Assembly: GCF_001423585.1 (NCBI RefSeq)
Contig: NZ_LMOP01000001.1
Location: 867,115-931,114 of the forward strand
Source of the DNA: Xanthomonas sp. Leaf148
GTDB taxonomy: Bacteria; Pseudomonadota; Gammaproteobacteria; Xanthomonadales; Xanthomonadaceae
Length of the DNA: 64,000 nucleotides
Direction of reading: 5' to 3'
In this document: positions 24,179 through 33,231 of the stretch, one piece after another
How the letters are laid out: each line of letters opens with the position of its first letter
Numbering within the stretch: the first letter of the stretch is position 1
Position numbers and translations under genes: made by a program
Notes under the pieces: generated by a model
What the model was told of the DNA's origin: nothing
The model's database searches: none
Seen by the model: only the letters and a program-made list of their open reading frames with translations

Positions 24179-24927
24179 CAGCGCACCGTGTCGGCGGTCG
24201 GGTCCGCCAGCGTCAGGTGTTGCCCGGGCACAGCGACCCGATGGCCGAGTGCACGCAGCACGTCGCCGTCGGCGTCGCTGGCGTAGTGGTACAGCAGCAT
24301 GCGGCTCAACAGGTCCTGCGGGTATTCCCGCTCCAGATCATCCACGCCAGTATGCGACGGGTTGCCGTGAACACCGCAGTCATGCGCGATGAGCTCATTG
24401 TCGTCCGCATAACGCTTCAGCATTTCCGGGATCGGCCGGGTGTCGCCGGTCCATACCAGCGCCCCTTTCAGACGCAGCCCGTAGGCCGTCTCCGGCCAGT
24501 GGTGGCGCACCGGGAACACCTCCAGCCGCACCCCGTCGTGCCAGAAGGCATCGCCGACCGGCACCAGCTGAAACGCATCCCAGAAGTTCGCCCCGCCCTC
24601 GGCCAGCACGTTCGGGTAGTCAGCGATGCGCCGCTGCAGCAGCGGCACTACCGGCGCCGGCACATACAGGCGCGTGCGCCCGCGTCGCTCGGAGAAGTAG
24701 CTGTCGACGAACACCCGCTCCAGCCCGCCGACATGGTCCAGATGCACATGGGTGATGAAAATGGCTTGCGGCAGGTGGCCGTAATGCGCTTGATAGGCGG
24801 TCAGCCCCTCGCTGCCGCAATCGATGGTCAGCCACGGCGCGCCAGCACGCTCGATCGTGGCCATCGGCGAACCGAGCGCCACCGCCGACGCATTGCCGAC
24901 CCCCTGCACGCGCAACGCCCACTGCAT
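24178..24927 (-). CDS. Metallo-beta-lactamase fold hydrolase
   Basis: 249 residues from ATG 24927, overlapping the kdkA stop (TGATG) and followed directly by moaA, also with overlap. Metal motif FITHVHLDHVGG near residue 60, then FPVRHHWPETAYGLRL, LVWTGDTRP and LIAHDCGVHGNPSH, consistent with a two-metal hydrolase such as a ribonuclease Z-like or lipid-related enzyme. The substrate is unknown. Tight coupling to both kdkA and moaA gives no single functional hint. Confidence 0.88.
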   Translation of the reverse strand: MQWALRVQGVGNASAVALGSPMATIERAGAPWLTIDCGSEGLTAYQAHYGHLPQAIFITHVHLDHVGGLERVFVDSYFSERRGRTRLYVPAPVVPLLQRRIADYPNVLAEGGANFWDAFQLVPVGDAFWHDGVRLEVFPVRHHWPETAYGLRLKGALVWTGDTRPIPEMLKRYADDNELIAHDCGVHGNPSHTGVDDLEREYPQDLLSRMLLYHYASDADGDVLRALGHRVAVPGQHLTLADPTADTVR

Positions 24928-25676
24928 CAGTAGCCCCGGCCCCAGGCCAGCTCGTAAGCGCGATGCAGCCGCTCGTAATCCTTGTCGACCTCTTCGCGGC
25001 TGCGATTGCCGCGCAGCTTCAACAGCGACCGATGCAGCCGCTTGAGATTGCGCTCGCGCCAGCGCGTGGCCGGAATGCGCAGCACGCCACGGTCGAAATC
25101 GATCAGCCAACCATGCCCGCCGGCATCGAACAGGATGTTGTGCGCGTTGAGATCGGCGTGATCCAGGCCGGCGCGATGGAAACGCGCAATCAATTGCCCG
25201 GTCGCTTCCCACGGCGCGCCACGCCCAGCCACCTGTGCATGGTCGGCCAGCGAGCGCACATCTTCCAGCCGCTCCATCAACAGCGCCGCGCGATAGCCCA
25301 GGCCTTCGCGCAGATAGCAGGCCGCCAGGGGACGTGGCACTGGCAGCTTGCGTGTGATCAGTTCGCGCATCAGCCGGAACTCGGCAAAACTGCGTGTGCG
25401 CCCCGCGCCTTTCCACACATACCGGTCGCGGCTGACGCGCGCGGCCATGCCGCCGCGCAGATACTGCCGCAACACGCTGCGGCCGAACGGCGCATCCACA
25501 AACCAGGCACCGCCGCGCCCGCCTTCGTCGACCGGCCGCGCCCTGTCGCCCCAGTGTTGCGGCGAAAACAGCTCGGCGTCGGCTTGCCGCAGCCGTTCGC
25601 GGTCGAACAGAATGGCGCCATAGCCGCGGCCCTCGCGGTACGGCGTCAGCGCTTCGGTGGCGTCGAAAGAAACCAT
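24927..25676 (-). CDS. kdkA: 3-deoxy-D-manno-octulosonic acid (Kdo) kinase
   Basis: 249 residues from ATG 25676. Kinase-like fold with catalytic loop [14 protein letters not shown] (about residue 178) and metal site WLIDFDRG. N-terminal [11 protein letters not shown] and [18 protein letters not shown] are typical of KdkA, which phosphorylates Kdo in the LPS inner core at position 4 and occurs in organisms with a single Kdo. Divergent from the glycosyltransferase gene, with only 20 bases between the starts, so the promoters overlap. Confidence 0.92.
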   Translation of the reverse strand: MVSFDATEALTPYREGRGYGAILFDRERLRQADAELFSPQHWGDRARPVDEGGRGGAWFVDAPFGRSVLRQYLRGGMAARVSRDRYVWKGAGRTRSFAEFRLMRELITRKLPVPRPLAACYLREGLGYRAALLMERLEDVRSLADHAQVAGRGAPWEATGQLIARFHRAGLDHADLNAHNILFDAGGHGWLIDFDRGVLRIPATRWRERNLKRLHRSLLKLRGNRSREEVDKDYERLHRAYELAWGRGY

Positions 25677-25696
25677 CTATCGAGTCTAACAACACC

Positions 25697-26746
25697 ATGG
25701 CTGTAACGCCTGCATCGCTGTGTTTGCTGCGCTTGTCCGCCCTGGGCGACGTAACCCATGTGGTGCCGCTGGTGCGCACGCTGCAGGCGGGTTTCCCGCA
25801 GACGCAGCTGCACTGGATCATCGACAAGGCCGGCCTGAAGCTGCTCGACGGCCTGCCCGGCGTGCACTTCCATGCCTACGACAAACGCAGCGGCGTAGCG
25901 GGCATGCGCGCGCTGCGCCAGGCGCTGGCTCCGCTGGGACGCTTTGACGCCTTGTTGCAGATGCAGGTGGCGTTGCGCGCCAATGTGCTGTCGGCATTCG
26001 TGCCGGCGCGCCGCCGCATCGGCTACGACCGCAGCCGCTCCAAGGATCTGCACGGTCTGTTCGTCAACGAACGCATTGCCGACCGCCCCGGCATCCACGT
26101 GCTCGACGCCATCGGCAGCTTCGCCGAGCCGCTGGGCCTGCGCCAGACCCAGGTGCGCTGGGACCTGCCGGTACCCGACGCTGCGCACGCCTGGGCGCGC
26201 GCGCAATGGGACGACGATGGCCGCCCGGTGCTGATGATTTCCCCGTGCTCCAGTCACGTGCGGCGCAACTGGTATCCCGACCGCCACGCTGCGCTTGCCG
26301 ACCATGCGGCGGCCCAGGGCTGGCGCGTGGTGCTGTGCGGCGGCCGCAGCGAACTGGAACGCAGCACCGCCGATGCCATCGTGGCGAATACGCATGCCCC
26401 AGTGCTGGATCTGGTCGGCAAGGACACCCTCAAGCAGCTGCCTGCGCTGCTCGCCCGCGCCAACCTCGTGGTCACGCCGGATTCGGGACCAATGCATATC
26501 GCCAATGCGATGGGCAGCAAGGTGCTGGGGTTGCATGCGGCCAGCAATCCACGACGCAGCGGCCCGTATTCGGACGTGCGCTATTGCGTGGACCGTTACG
26601 ACGCGGCGGCGCGCAAGTTTCTGCACAAGCCGGCCGATCAGCTCAGCTGGGGCACCAAGATCGAGTTCGACGATGTGATGTCGCTGATTACCGTCGACGA
26701 CGCGATTGCTTCGTTCGAGCGCTATCGGGCGGATCATCTCCGCTAA
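25697..26746 (+). CDS. Family 9 glycosyltransferase (lipopolysaccharide heptosyltransferase I-like)
   Basis: 349 residues starting MAVTPASLCLLRLSALGDVTH, with the Asp of the LSALGD motif expected for heptosyltransferases. The C-terminal nucleotide-sugar site TPDSGPMHIANAMGSKVLGL and the CSSHVRRNWYPDRH segment are present. These enzymes add heptose to Kdo-lipid A in the cytoplasm. The neighbour kdkA acts on the same acceptor, supporting an inner-core role. WaaC is the most likely match, but other GT9 donors are possible. Confidence 0.88.
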   Translation: MAVTPASLCLLRLSALGDVTHVVPLVRTLQAGFPQTQLHWIIDKAGLKLLDGLPGVHFHAYDKRSGVAGMRALRQALAPLGRFDALLQMQVALRANVLSAFVPARRRIGYDRSRSKDLHGLFVNERIADRPGIHVLDAIGSFAEPLGLRQTQVRWDLPVPDAAHAWARAQWDDDGRPVLMISPCSSHVRRNWYPDRHAALADHAAAQGWRVVLCGGRSELERSTADAIVANTHAPVLDLVGKDTLKQLPALLARANLVVTPDSGPMHIANAMGSKVLGLHAASNPRRSGPYSDVRYCVDRYDAAARKFLHKPADQLSWGTKIEFDDVMSLITVDDAIASFERYRADHLR

Positions 26747-26956
26747 CGGCCGGCGACCGGATCTGTCCAAGTGATGGCCGGATCCGTCTGGCGAATGACG
26801 CGTCGCGCCGCTCTTCGTCCGCGCAAGGACTGAGTCACTTGGCAGCAAACCTTCAGGCCGATGCACCCTGCATTGCGCAAGACGTCTATCGCGATGAAAG
26901 ACGGCCCTCGCATCCGTGCGCCGACTGGTACCGGCGCACTCGGCCCATCACTCCGC

Positions 26957-27361
26957 TCAGGCGCCAGTCGCACGATAGTCTTGGTAGGACTTCTCTTCCA
27001 CGTACGAAGACCCCAGCGCCAGGTTGATGTCCTTCTTGATCCGCGCGCGCTCGTCGTTTTCGATGTAGACGCTGCGCGCCAGCTGCACGAAGCTGTCGTC
27101 GAAGGTCTGCGCCTGCTCCTTGAGCCGGATGTCGTCTTCGATCACCCACAGCCGCTCGTTGACGGCCTTGAGCTCGGCGCGCAGCCGCACGATGTCGTGG
27201 CCGGCAGCCGGATGCGCCATCCAGCTGGTTTCCAGCGCAGACAACTCGTTCCGCACATTGGCCAGCTTGGCCGCATCGCGCATGCGCTCGGACTTGATCT
27301 GCAGGATCGCGATCTTGTCGAGCAGCTCACCAAAGGACACGGGCACCAGGATCTCGGACAT
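26957..27361 (-). CDS. DUF6165 family protein
   Basis: 134 residues from ATG 27361. MSEILVPVSFGELLDKIAILQIKSERM starts a wholly helical protein with strong coiled-coil character; VIEDDIRLKEQAQTFDDSFVQLARSVYIENDERARIKKDIN is its most conserved-looking part. Related proteins are small helical proteins in LPS and nucleotide-sugar clusters, but no activity is known. The neighbouring genes also concern the LPS core. Confidence 0.8.
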   Translation of the reverse strand: MSEILVPVSFGELLDKIAILQIKSERMRDAAKLANVRNELSALETSWMAHPAAGHDIVRLRAELKAVNERLWVIEDDIRLKEQAQTFDDSFVQLARSVYIENDERARIKKDINLALGSSYVEEKSYQDYRATGA

Positions 27362-27425
27362 GACAAGCCTCCAACGGGGATCGAACGGATTGTAGTCATC
27401 GCAACGACAACCGACTGCGACACAT

Positions 27426-27450
27426 AAACAAAAGCCCCCTTGCGGGGGCT
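27426..27450 (-). terminator. Intrinsic terminator, minus strand
   Basis: AGCCCCC / GGGGGCT stem with a GCAA loop followed by TTTGTTT when read leftwards. It lies downstream of tRNA-Ser and probably ends that transcript. Confidence 0.75.
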
Positions 27451-27454
27451 GATG

Positions 27455-27470
27455 CGAATCTGGCGGAGAG
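27455..27470 (-). repeat. Partial copy of the tRNA-Ser 3' end
   Basis: The 16 bases that contain CTGGCGGAGAGGG are repeated exactly at 27615-27630, where they form the tRNA-Ser 3' end plus CCA. The copy at 27455 lacks the rest of a tRNA. Such short duplications are left by integration or deletion of elements at tRNA genes. Confidence 0.45.
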
Positions 27471-27618
27471 GGAAGATTCACTCGGCACTACGTGCCTTCG
27501 CCCTGCGGGCGGCTTCGCCGTGCAGACAGCGATGCTGTCTGTCGAACCCGGGGCTTCTCACCCCCCCAATGACGCCGGCAAAACTCACGCGGCACTGGCA
27601 CACCTTGTCGCCTCAATC

Positions 27619-27709
27619 TGGCGGAGAGGGGGGGATTCGAACCCCCGAGGCGCTATAAACGCCTGCCTGATTTCGAGTCAGGTACATTCAACCGCTCTGC
27701 CACCTCTCC
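27619..27709 (-). tRNA. tRNA-Ser (CGA)
   Basis: 91 bases including an encoded CCA. The long variable arm, GGTTCGAATCC T-loop and anticodon loop CTCGAAA (anticodon CGA) identify a serine tRNA reading UCG. The acceptor stem GGAGAGG pairs with the CCTCTCC 3' end. Confidence 0.95.
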
Positions 27710-27905
27710 AGATGGTCCCCAGTGTCCTGGGGCCGTGCATCATACGGGCACACGCGCCAGGTCACAAGCGGCCTGGGCCAGCGCCGGGCGGCCCGGCCGC
27801 CGGCCCGGCGTGAACCGGCACTGCGATTGGCGCGATCGCTGTGTTGCTGCCGGCCGGTCGGGCCGCGATGATGGGCACGCATCTTCTCCCTGGCGACCCG
27901 GCCCC

Positions 27906-28610
27906 ATGCTCGAATTCGGACACCTCACCCACGTCGGCCTGCGCCGTGACCTCAACGAGGACACCTATTACGGCGATAGCGAACTGGGGCTGTGGCTGGT
28001 GGCCGACGGCATGGGGGGGCACGCCTGCGGCGAGGTAGCCAGCGCGCTGGCACGCGAAACCATAGTGCGCGAAGTCCGCGCCGGCACTCCGCTCGCGCAG
28101 GCGGTGCGCATCGCCGACGAAGAGATCATCAAGACCTCGCGCCGCTGCAACGACACCTTGCCGATGGGCACCACCGTGGTCGCGGCACGCGTGCTGGGCC
28201 AGCGTTTCGAAGTGGCCTGGGTCGGCGACAGCCGTGCGTATCTGTGGCGCGACGGGCGGCTGGCGCAACTGAGCCAGGACCATAGTTACGTGCAGGAACT
28301 CATCGCCCAAGGCACGCTCACCAGCGAGCAGGCGCGCGCGCATCCGCATCGCAACGTGGTCACCCAGGCACTGGGCGTCACCGACCCGGCGCACCTCAAC
28401 GTTGCCACCATGCAGGGCGAGCTGAAATCAGGCATGCAGCTGTTGCTGTGCAGCGACGGGCTGACCGAAGAAGTGGACGATGCGACGATTGCGGCGACCC
28501 TGTCGCAGGCCGATTGCAGCGCACAGGAATGCGTGGAATGCCTGGTCGCCGCGGCACTGGATGGCGGCGGCTCAGACAACATCACCGCGATCCTGGTGCG
28601 CAGCTACTGA
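27906..28610 (+). CDS. PP2C-type Ser/Thr protein phosphatase
   Basis: 234 residues from ATG 27906. The PP2C motifs are clear: RRDLNEDTYYGD (motif 1 with metal-binding Asp), LVADGMGGHACGE (motif 2), TTVVAARV, WVGDSRAYLWRDG, LCSDGLTEEVDD and a final GGGSDNITAILV. These metal-dependent phosphatases remove phosphate from Ser/Thr residues, often opposite an Hanks-type kinase and sometimes as part of type VI secretion control (PppA). No kinase is adjacent, so the partner is unknown. It has no membrane segment. Confidence 0.92.
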   Translation: MLEFGHLTHVGLRRDLNEDTYYGDSELGLWLVADGMGGHACGEVASALARETIVREVRAGTPLAQAVRIADEEIIKTSRRCNDTLPMGTTVVAARVLGQRFEVAWVGDSRAYLWRDGRLAQLSQDHSYVQELIAQGTLTSEQARAHPHRNVVTQALGVTDPAHLNVATMQGELKSGMQLLLCSDGLTEEVDDATIAATLSQADCSAQECVECLVAAALDGGGSDNITAILVRSY

Positions 28611-28746
28611 GCAAGGCTGCGCAGCGTCGATGCCGGACGTCAGCCTTCGAGTCCGCCGCAGACCTGCTGACGCCCTGACCATACGCGGCACATGCCGTCG
28701 ATGGCATGTGCCGCAAGCAACGGGCAGCAGCGCCGCCACCGCCGAC

Positions 28747-29481
28747 CTAGCCGGCGACTGCGCTCTCTTCGACGGGCGCATCCCACAGCGCGCGGCCGGC
28801 CTTCTTGCGCAACTGCGCTAGCCGCGCCTCGTGCGCCTGCGATTCCGACGCAGTCACCACCACGCGCGGGCGCGGCAGCAGCAATGCGGGGTCGAACGCG
28901 ATCATGCCGCTGCCCTCATTGTTGTTCTGGCCGGCATCGGCGCTGGCAAAGCCGATCTCTTCCTGACCCGACGTCAGCGCGATATACACATCGGCCAGGA
29001 TCTGCGCATCGAGCAAGGCCCCGTGCAATTGGCGATGCGCGTTGTCCACGCCCAAGCGTTTGCAAAGGGCATCGAGCGAATTGCGCTGCCCCGGGTAACG
29101 CTCGCGCGCCATCATCAAGGTATCGACCACGGTGGCGCGGTCGATGATGCGGCCGTAGCCATTGCCCAGCAGCGAGAGCTCGTTATCCAGAAAGCCCAGA
29201 TCGAACGCAGCGTTATGAATGATCAATTCCGCGCCGTCGATGTAGGCGAGGAACTCCTCCACCACATCGCCGAATAACGGTTTGTCCGCCAGAAATTCCA
29301 GGGTCAGCCCGGTGACTTCCTGCGCACCCGGCTCGAAATCGCAATCCGGCTTCAGATAGCGATGAAAATTGTGGCCGCTCGGGCGCCGCTCCAGCAGCTC
29401 CACCGCACCGATTTCGACAACGCGGTTGCCCTTGCGCCATTCCAGGCCGGTGGTTTCTGTATCGAGAATGATCTGACGCAT
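28747..29481 (-). CDS. dnaQ: DNA polymerase III epsilon subunit (3'-5' proofreading exonuclease)
   Basis: 244 residues from ATG 29481. The exonuclease motifs are complete: ExoI DTETTGLE with Asp7 and Glu9, ExoII HNAAFDLGFLDNE, ExoIII HGALLDAQILADVY with the catalytic His. The C-terminal tail binds the polymerase alpha subunit. It starts 9 bases after rnhA, so dnaQ is probably expressed from the rnhA side, whereas in E. coli the two genes are divergent. Confidence 0.96.
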   Translation of the reverse strand: MRQIILDTETTGLEWRKGNRVVEIGAVELLERRPSGHNFHRYLKPDCDFEPGAQEVTGLTLEFLADKPLFGDVVEEFLAYIDGAELIIHNAAFDLGFLDNELSLLGNGYGRIIDRATVVDTLMMARERYPGQRNSLDALCKRLGVDNAHRQLHGALLDAQILADVYIALTSGQEEIGFASADAGQNNNEGSGMIAFDPALLLPRPRVVVTASESQAHEARLAQLRKKAGRALWDAPVEESAVAG

Positions 29482-29489
29482 GAATCCTC

Positions 29490-29945
29490 TTACGCAGTTG
29501 CAGCGCCGCCGCGCTGGGCGATGGTGGCCTGATGACGGGCAAGCACGTCGACACGCTCGTTGTCCGGGTCGCCATTGTGGCCTTTCACCCAGCGCCAATC
29601 GATGGTGTGCCGCTGGGTGGCCGCGTGCAGCCGCTCCCACAGTTCGCGATTCTTGACCGGATCGCCGCCAGCGGTTTTCCAGCCGCGTCGCACCCAGCCG
29701 GACATCCACTCGGTGATGCCCTGGCGCACGTACTGCGAATCGGTATGCAGCACGATCTGGCACGGCTCGGTGAGCGTTTCCAGCGCCATGATCGCGGCCA
29801 TCAATTCCATGCGGTTGTTGGTGGACAGCGTTTCACCGCCGGCCAATTCCTTTTCGCGGCCGTTGTAACGCAGCAGGGCCGCCCAACCGCCCGGCCCCGG
29901 ATTGCCGAGGCACGAGCCGTCGGTATGCACTTCAATTGATTTCAT
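29490..29945 (-). CDS. rnhA: Ribonuclease HI
   Basis: 151 residues from ATG 29945. All catalytic residues are visible: Asp9 in [15 protein letters not shown], Glu47 in NNRMELMAA, Asp69 in HTDSQYV, His123 in KGHNG and Asp133 in ERVDVLA. It degrades RNA in RNA-DNA hybrids, including R-loops and Okazaki primers. The gene order methyltransferase-rnhA-dnaQ beside gloB is conserved in gammaproteobacteria. Confidence 0.97.
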   Translation of the reverse strand: MKSIEVHTDGSCLGNPGPGGWAALLRYNGREKELAGGETLSTNNRMELMAAIMALETLTEPCQIVLHTDSQYVRQGITEWMSGWVRRGWKTAGGDPVKNRELWERLHAATQRHTIDWRWVKGHNGDPDNERVDVLARHQATIAQRGGAATA

Positions 29946-29973
29946 CAGCTTCCAGAGTTGTCGCGTACTAAGG

Positions 29974-30630
29974 TCAGATCGTGGCCACCGGTTGCGGCCA
30001 GCGCGTTGGCCGCGCAATCGGTGTCGGCGCAATCGGTGCGGAGGCGCGTTTTTCCACTTCGAGTAAATACACCGCGCGCCATGGGGCACGACCAGGATCG
30101 GAGGAACCGCGCCCGGTCCGCCAGATCGGCCCGAGATAGCGCTCGGTTTCCACACACTGCAAGCCGGCCTGCTGCGCCAGCGATCGCCAGCGATCCGGGC
30201 GCAATGCCACCGGGCCGCGCCGCGCCCAATGAAACCGGTACGGGCTCAGCGGATTGAGCGTGAACAACCAAAGCCGCCCGCCTGGCATCAACAGCCGCTC
30301 GCATTCGCCCAGAAACTCCGCCGCACCGCCAACCACCGCATGCTGCACCACGATGGCCTGCAGGCTTTCGGTGGGCAACGGAAACGGCATTGCGCACCGG
30401 GCATCGCCAGCAAAGCGTCCGGCACTGCGAAACAGGCGCAGCCCGCGGCCATCGAGCAACTCGCGTGGCGGCAACTCCTTGGTCGGCGCCACCCACAACC
30501 AGGGCTGTGATGGTCGCGTCTGCAGCGCCTCCAACGCCAGGCGGCGCTCGGACTGGAGCAGGCTGCGCCCCGCATCCGTATCAAACCAGGATGAGACGCC
30601 AGCTTGACGGGAGAATGGGGCGGCAGGCAT
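29974..30630 (-). CDS. SAM-dependent methyltransferase-like protein (YafS-like)
   Basis: 218 residues from ATG 30630. Rossmann-like class I methyltransferase layout: [15 protein letters not shown], the [19 protein letters not shown] segment, [18 protein letters not shown] (post-motif with MPGGRL). The usual glycine-rich motif I is weak, so activity is not assured. The same kind of gene (yafS) sits between gloB and rnhA in E. coli, so this is a positional ortholog. The substrate is unknown. Divergent from gloB with 12 bases between starts. Confidence 0.82.
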   Translation of the reverse strand: MPAAPFSRQAGVSSWFDTDAGRSLLQSERRLALEALQTRPSQPWLWVAPTKELPPRELLDGRGLRLFRSAGRFAGDARCAMPFPLPTESLQAIVVQHAVVGGAAEFLGECERLLMPGGRLWLFTLNPLSPYRFHWARRGPVALRPDRWRSLAQQAGLQCVETERYLGPIWRTGRGSSDPGRAPWRAVYLLEVEKRASAPIAPTPIARPTRWPQPVATI

Positions 30631-30642
30631 GGTCCCAATTCT

Positions 30643-31410
30643 ATGCGACTGACCGCCCTGCCCGCATTCGACGATAACTACATCTGGGCGCTGGTCGCCG
30701 CGGAGGGCCGTGCCGTCATTGTCGACCCGGGCCAGGCCGAGCCGGTGATCGCCGCCGCCGCGCGCGAAGGCTGGACGCCCAGCGCGGTGCTGCTCACCCA
30801 TCATCATGCCGACCACATCGGCGGCGTGGCAGCGCTGCAGCAGCGTTGGCCCGAGCTCGAACTGTTCGGCCCGGACGACGAGCGCATCCCCGCAGGCGCC
30901 CGCCGCGTCGGCCAGGGCGAGCGCTTGCGACTGCTGGACACCAGCTTCGATGTGCTGGAGGTGCCCGGCCACACCCGCAGCCATATCGCCTTTGTGACAG
31001 ACCGCCACCTGTTTAGTGGTGATACCCTGTTCAGCCTAGGCTGTGGGCGGATGTTCGAAGGTACCGCTCCTCAGATGTTCGACTCGTTGCAGCGCCTGGC
31101 CTCTCTGCCCGGCGAAACGCTTGTGTGTTGCGGCCACGAATACACCCTGGCCAACGCGGCCTTTGCGCTGCACGTCGATCCCACCAACGCTGCCTTGCAG
31201 CGCCGTCAACAGGAAGCCCAGGCCATGCGTCAAGCAGCCCGTCCTACCCTGCCGATTTCGCTCAAGAGTGAACTGGCCACCAATCCGTTCTTACGTACCA
31301 GCCGTTCCGAAATTCGCACCGCAGTCGCACCGCGCGCAGCCGGCGCACTTTCCTCTGAAGTAGATGTTTTCGCCGAACTTCGGCGCTGGAAAGACGAATT
31401 TCGCGCATGA
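30643..31410 (+). CDS. gloB: Hydroxyacylglutathione hydrolase (glyoxalase II)
   Basis: 255 residues from ATG 30643. Metallo-beta-lactamase fold with THHHADHIGG (His53-Asp57-His58), GHTRSHIAFV, LFSGDTLFSLGCGRMFEG, and CCGHEYTLANAAFAL, all typical of glyoxalase II. It hydrolyses S-D-lactoylglutathione, the second step of methylglyoxal detoxification. Its end overlaps the start of mltD (ATGA), so the two are co-translated. Confidence 0.96.
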   Translation: MRLTALPAFDDNYIWALVAAEGRAVIVDPGQAEPVIAAAAREGWTPSAVLLTHHHADHIGGVAALQQRWPELELFGPDDERIPAGARRVGQGERLRLLDTSFDVLEVPGHTRSHIAFVTDRHLFSGDTLFSLGCGRMFEGTAPQMFDSLQRLASLPGETLVCCGHEYTLANAAFALHVDPTNAALQRRQQEAQAMRQAARPTLPISLKSELATNPFLRTSRSEIRTAVAPRAAGALSSEVDVFAELRRWKDEFRA

Positions 31411-32594
31411 GGCGCCTGGTTCTGGCAGTGTTGGCCGCCTGCGCGGCCATCGCACCGGCAGCCGCCTCGTCCAACGACGCAAGCCGCCTCACATCCGTCG
31501 ACAGCACCGCTGTCGCGTCCAACGCTCCCAGCATGCGCAATGGGCGTGAGATCTTTTCGTCGTTCCTGGAAGGCCGTGCCGACCCGGGCTGCGACAGCGA
31601 ACACAGCGACACCCGCTGGGAACAGCATTTCTCGCGCGCCCCGGCCCGCCTGGCCGATGACGCGCAGGATGTCCTGCCGCTGTTCGGGTATGTGGTCGAC
31701 GAACTGCGTGCCGCCGACATGCCGACCGAATTTGCGCTGATTCCGTTTGTCGAGAGCGGCTACCGCCCTGGCGCGCGCAACGGCAGCGGCCCGGCTGGCC
31801 TCTGGCAGTTCATCGCTACCACCGCGCGCAACCACCATGTGCCGGTCGGCGCGCAGTACGACGGCCGCCTGTCGGCAGTGGACTCCACCACCGCAGCGGT
31901 GCGTTATCTCAAAACGCTGTATGGCATGTTCGGTGGCGACTGGCGACTGGCGCTGATGGCCTACAACGCCGGCGAGTACCGCGTCCTGCAGGCAATGCGC
32001 AGTGCCGGCATGAACGCGCAGAACGCGCGTCCGTCGGAGTTGCCGGGCATGTCCAAGGTCACTTACGACTATGTCGAAAAGCTGCATGCACTGGCCTGCG
32101 TGCTCGATCACGCGCAGCAACAGGGCACGCTGCTGACATCGCTGGATCGCCCAGTGCCGGTACTGACCGAACATGCGCTTCCGGCCGGTACCAGCCTCAA
32201 TACGTGGGCCGGGCAGCGTGCGATTGAACCGCAACTGTTGGCGCGCCTGAATCCTGCAGTGGCGGGCGCCCGTGCGGCACCCAAGGGTGTCCATGTGCTG
32301 GCCCCTGTCGCGGCAGCCCAACCTGGTTCCAGCGGTGCAGTGGTCGCGCTCACCTCCGTGAACATAGACACCGATACGGCTGGCCGTTCAACAGCGGTCG
32401 CCACCATCACACCTACCAAGGCATCCCGCTCTTCGCCCGCCCGCACCACTCACACCGTACGCAACGGCGAGTCTGCATGGGCCATCGCACGGCGCTATGG
32501 CATTACGGTCGCCACCCTGCTCGCCAGCAACGGCCTGGACAAGCAGGCCGTGTTGAAGCCGGGCATGGTGCTGTCGTTCAACGACACGCCCTGA
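31407..32594 (+). CDS. mltD: Membrane-bound lytic transglycosylase MltD-like, with LysM domain
   Basis: 395 residues, ATG 31407 overlapping the gloB stop. N-terminal signal peptide (MRRLVLAVLAACAAIAPAAASS), not an obvious lipobox. The SLT catalytic domain has EFALIPFVESGYRPGARN with the catalytic Glu, GPAGLWQF and MAYNAGEYRV. A C-terminal LysM (HTVRNGESAWAIARRYGIT, then LKPGMVLSF) binds peptidoglycan. E. coli MltD has two LysM copies and is longer; only one is clear here. It cleaves murein glycan strands in the periplasm. Confidence 0.92.
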   Translation: MRRLVLAVLAACAAIAPAAASSNDASRLTSVDSTAVASNAPSMRNGREIFSSFLEGRADPGCDSEHSDTRWEQHFSRAPARLADDAQDVLPLFGYVVDELRAADMPTEFALIPFVESGYRPGARNGSGPAGLWQFIATTARNHHVPVGAQYDGRLSAVDSTTAAVRYLKTLYGMFGGDWRLALMAYNAGEYRVLQAMRSAGMNAQNARPSELPGMSKVTYDYVEKLHALACVLDHAQQQGTLLTSLDRPVPVLTEHALPAGTSLNTWAGQRAIEPQLLARLNPAVAGARAAPKGVHVLAPVAAAQPGSSGAVVALTSVNIDTDTAGRSTAVATITPTKASRSSPARTTHTVRNGESAWAIARRYGITVATLLASNGLDKQAVLKPGMVLSFNDTP

Positions 32595-33177
32595 GCAAGC
32601 CGCTTGAGCAGCCGCGCCAGCGGCTGGTCATCACGAGCCTTCGCTGTCTCGATAGCCGTCGCTTAAGAACACATCCAGGCCTCGAGAGCGCTTTGACCGC
32701 TGCTTCTGCATTGCATGGCATCGCGTGCGTCTGGATAGCGCGCTGGTCGGCACAGCAACGTACTGCATCGACGAACGAGTCATCGGACTTCAGCGTCCCG
32801 CACTGATTTCAGCTGCCCGACTTGAGAAAGAGGGGCCCGCATGGTCCAAGAGCGGCTGGAGCAGCGCTGGCCGCACCCACGCCGCCAACATCCAAGCCGC
32901 ATGTCCACGAATCGCTTTACCGCTAAGCGCGGCGAAGAGAACGTAGTGCGTAATCGTCAGTTGGGCGTAGACGGCACACTCGGAACCGGAGCGTAGGCGC
33001 GGGACATGCCACACCGCATACAGGCCGTGCCCGTCTGGCGGCTAGGCGGTGGTTTATTAGCCGCTCTTACCGCGCAGTGCATACCCAATCGCACATTGCG
33101 TGAGCCTTGACTACGTACCACATCGCATCGGGGCACAACACGAGCGCCACACCGGTGCACTACCGTAAACAGCCCCA
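32595..33177. other. Intergenic region of about 580 bp
   Basis: No supported gene. Open frames are short and lack ribosome binding sites. It ends in the intrinsic terminator of the ppiD transcript. Confidence 0.4.
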
Positions 33178-33180
33178 AAG

Positions 33181-33202
33181 AAAAAGCCCGGTCGCCCGGG
33201 CT
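33181..33202 (-). terminator. Intrinsic terminator of ppiD
   Basis: Stem AGCCCGG / CCGGGCT with a GCGA loop, followed by TTTTTC on the minus strand. It lies 30 bases after the ppiD stop. Confidence 0.85.
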
Positions 33203-33231
33203 CGCTCTTTACATCCGTCGACAACACGCCG

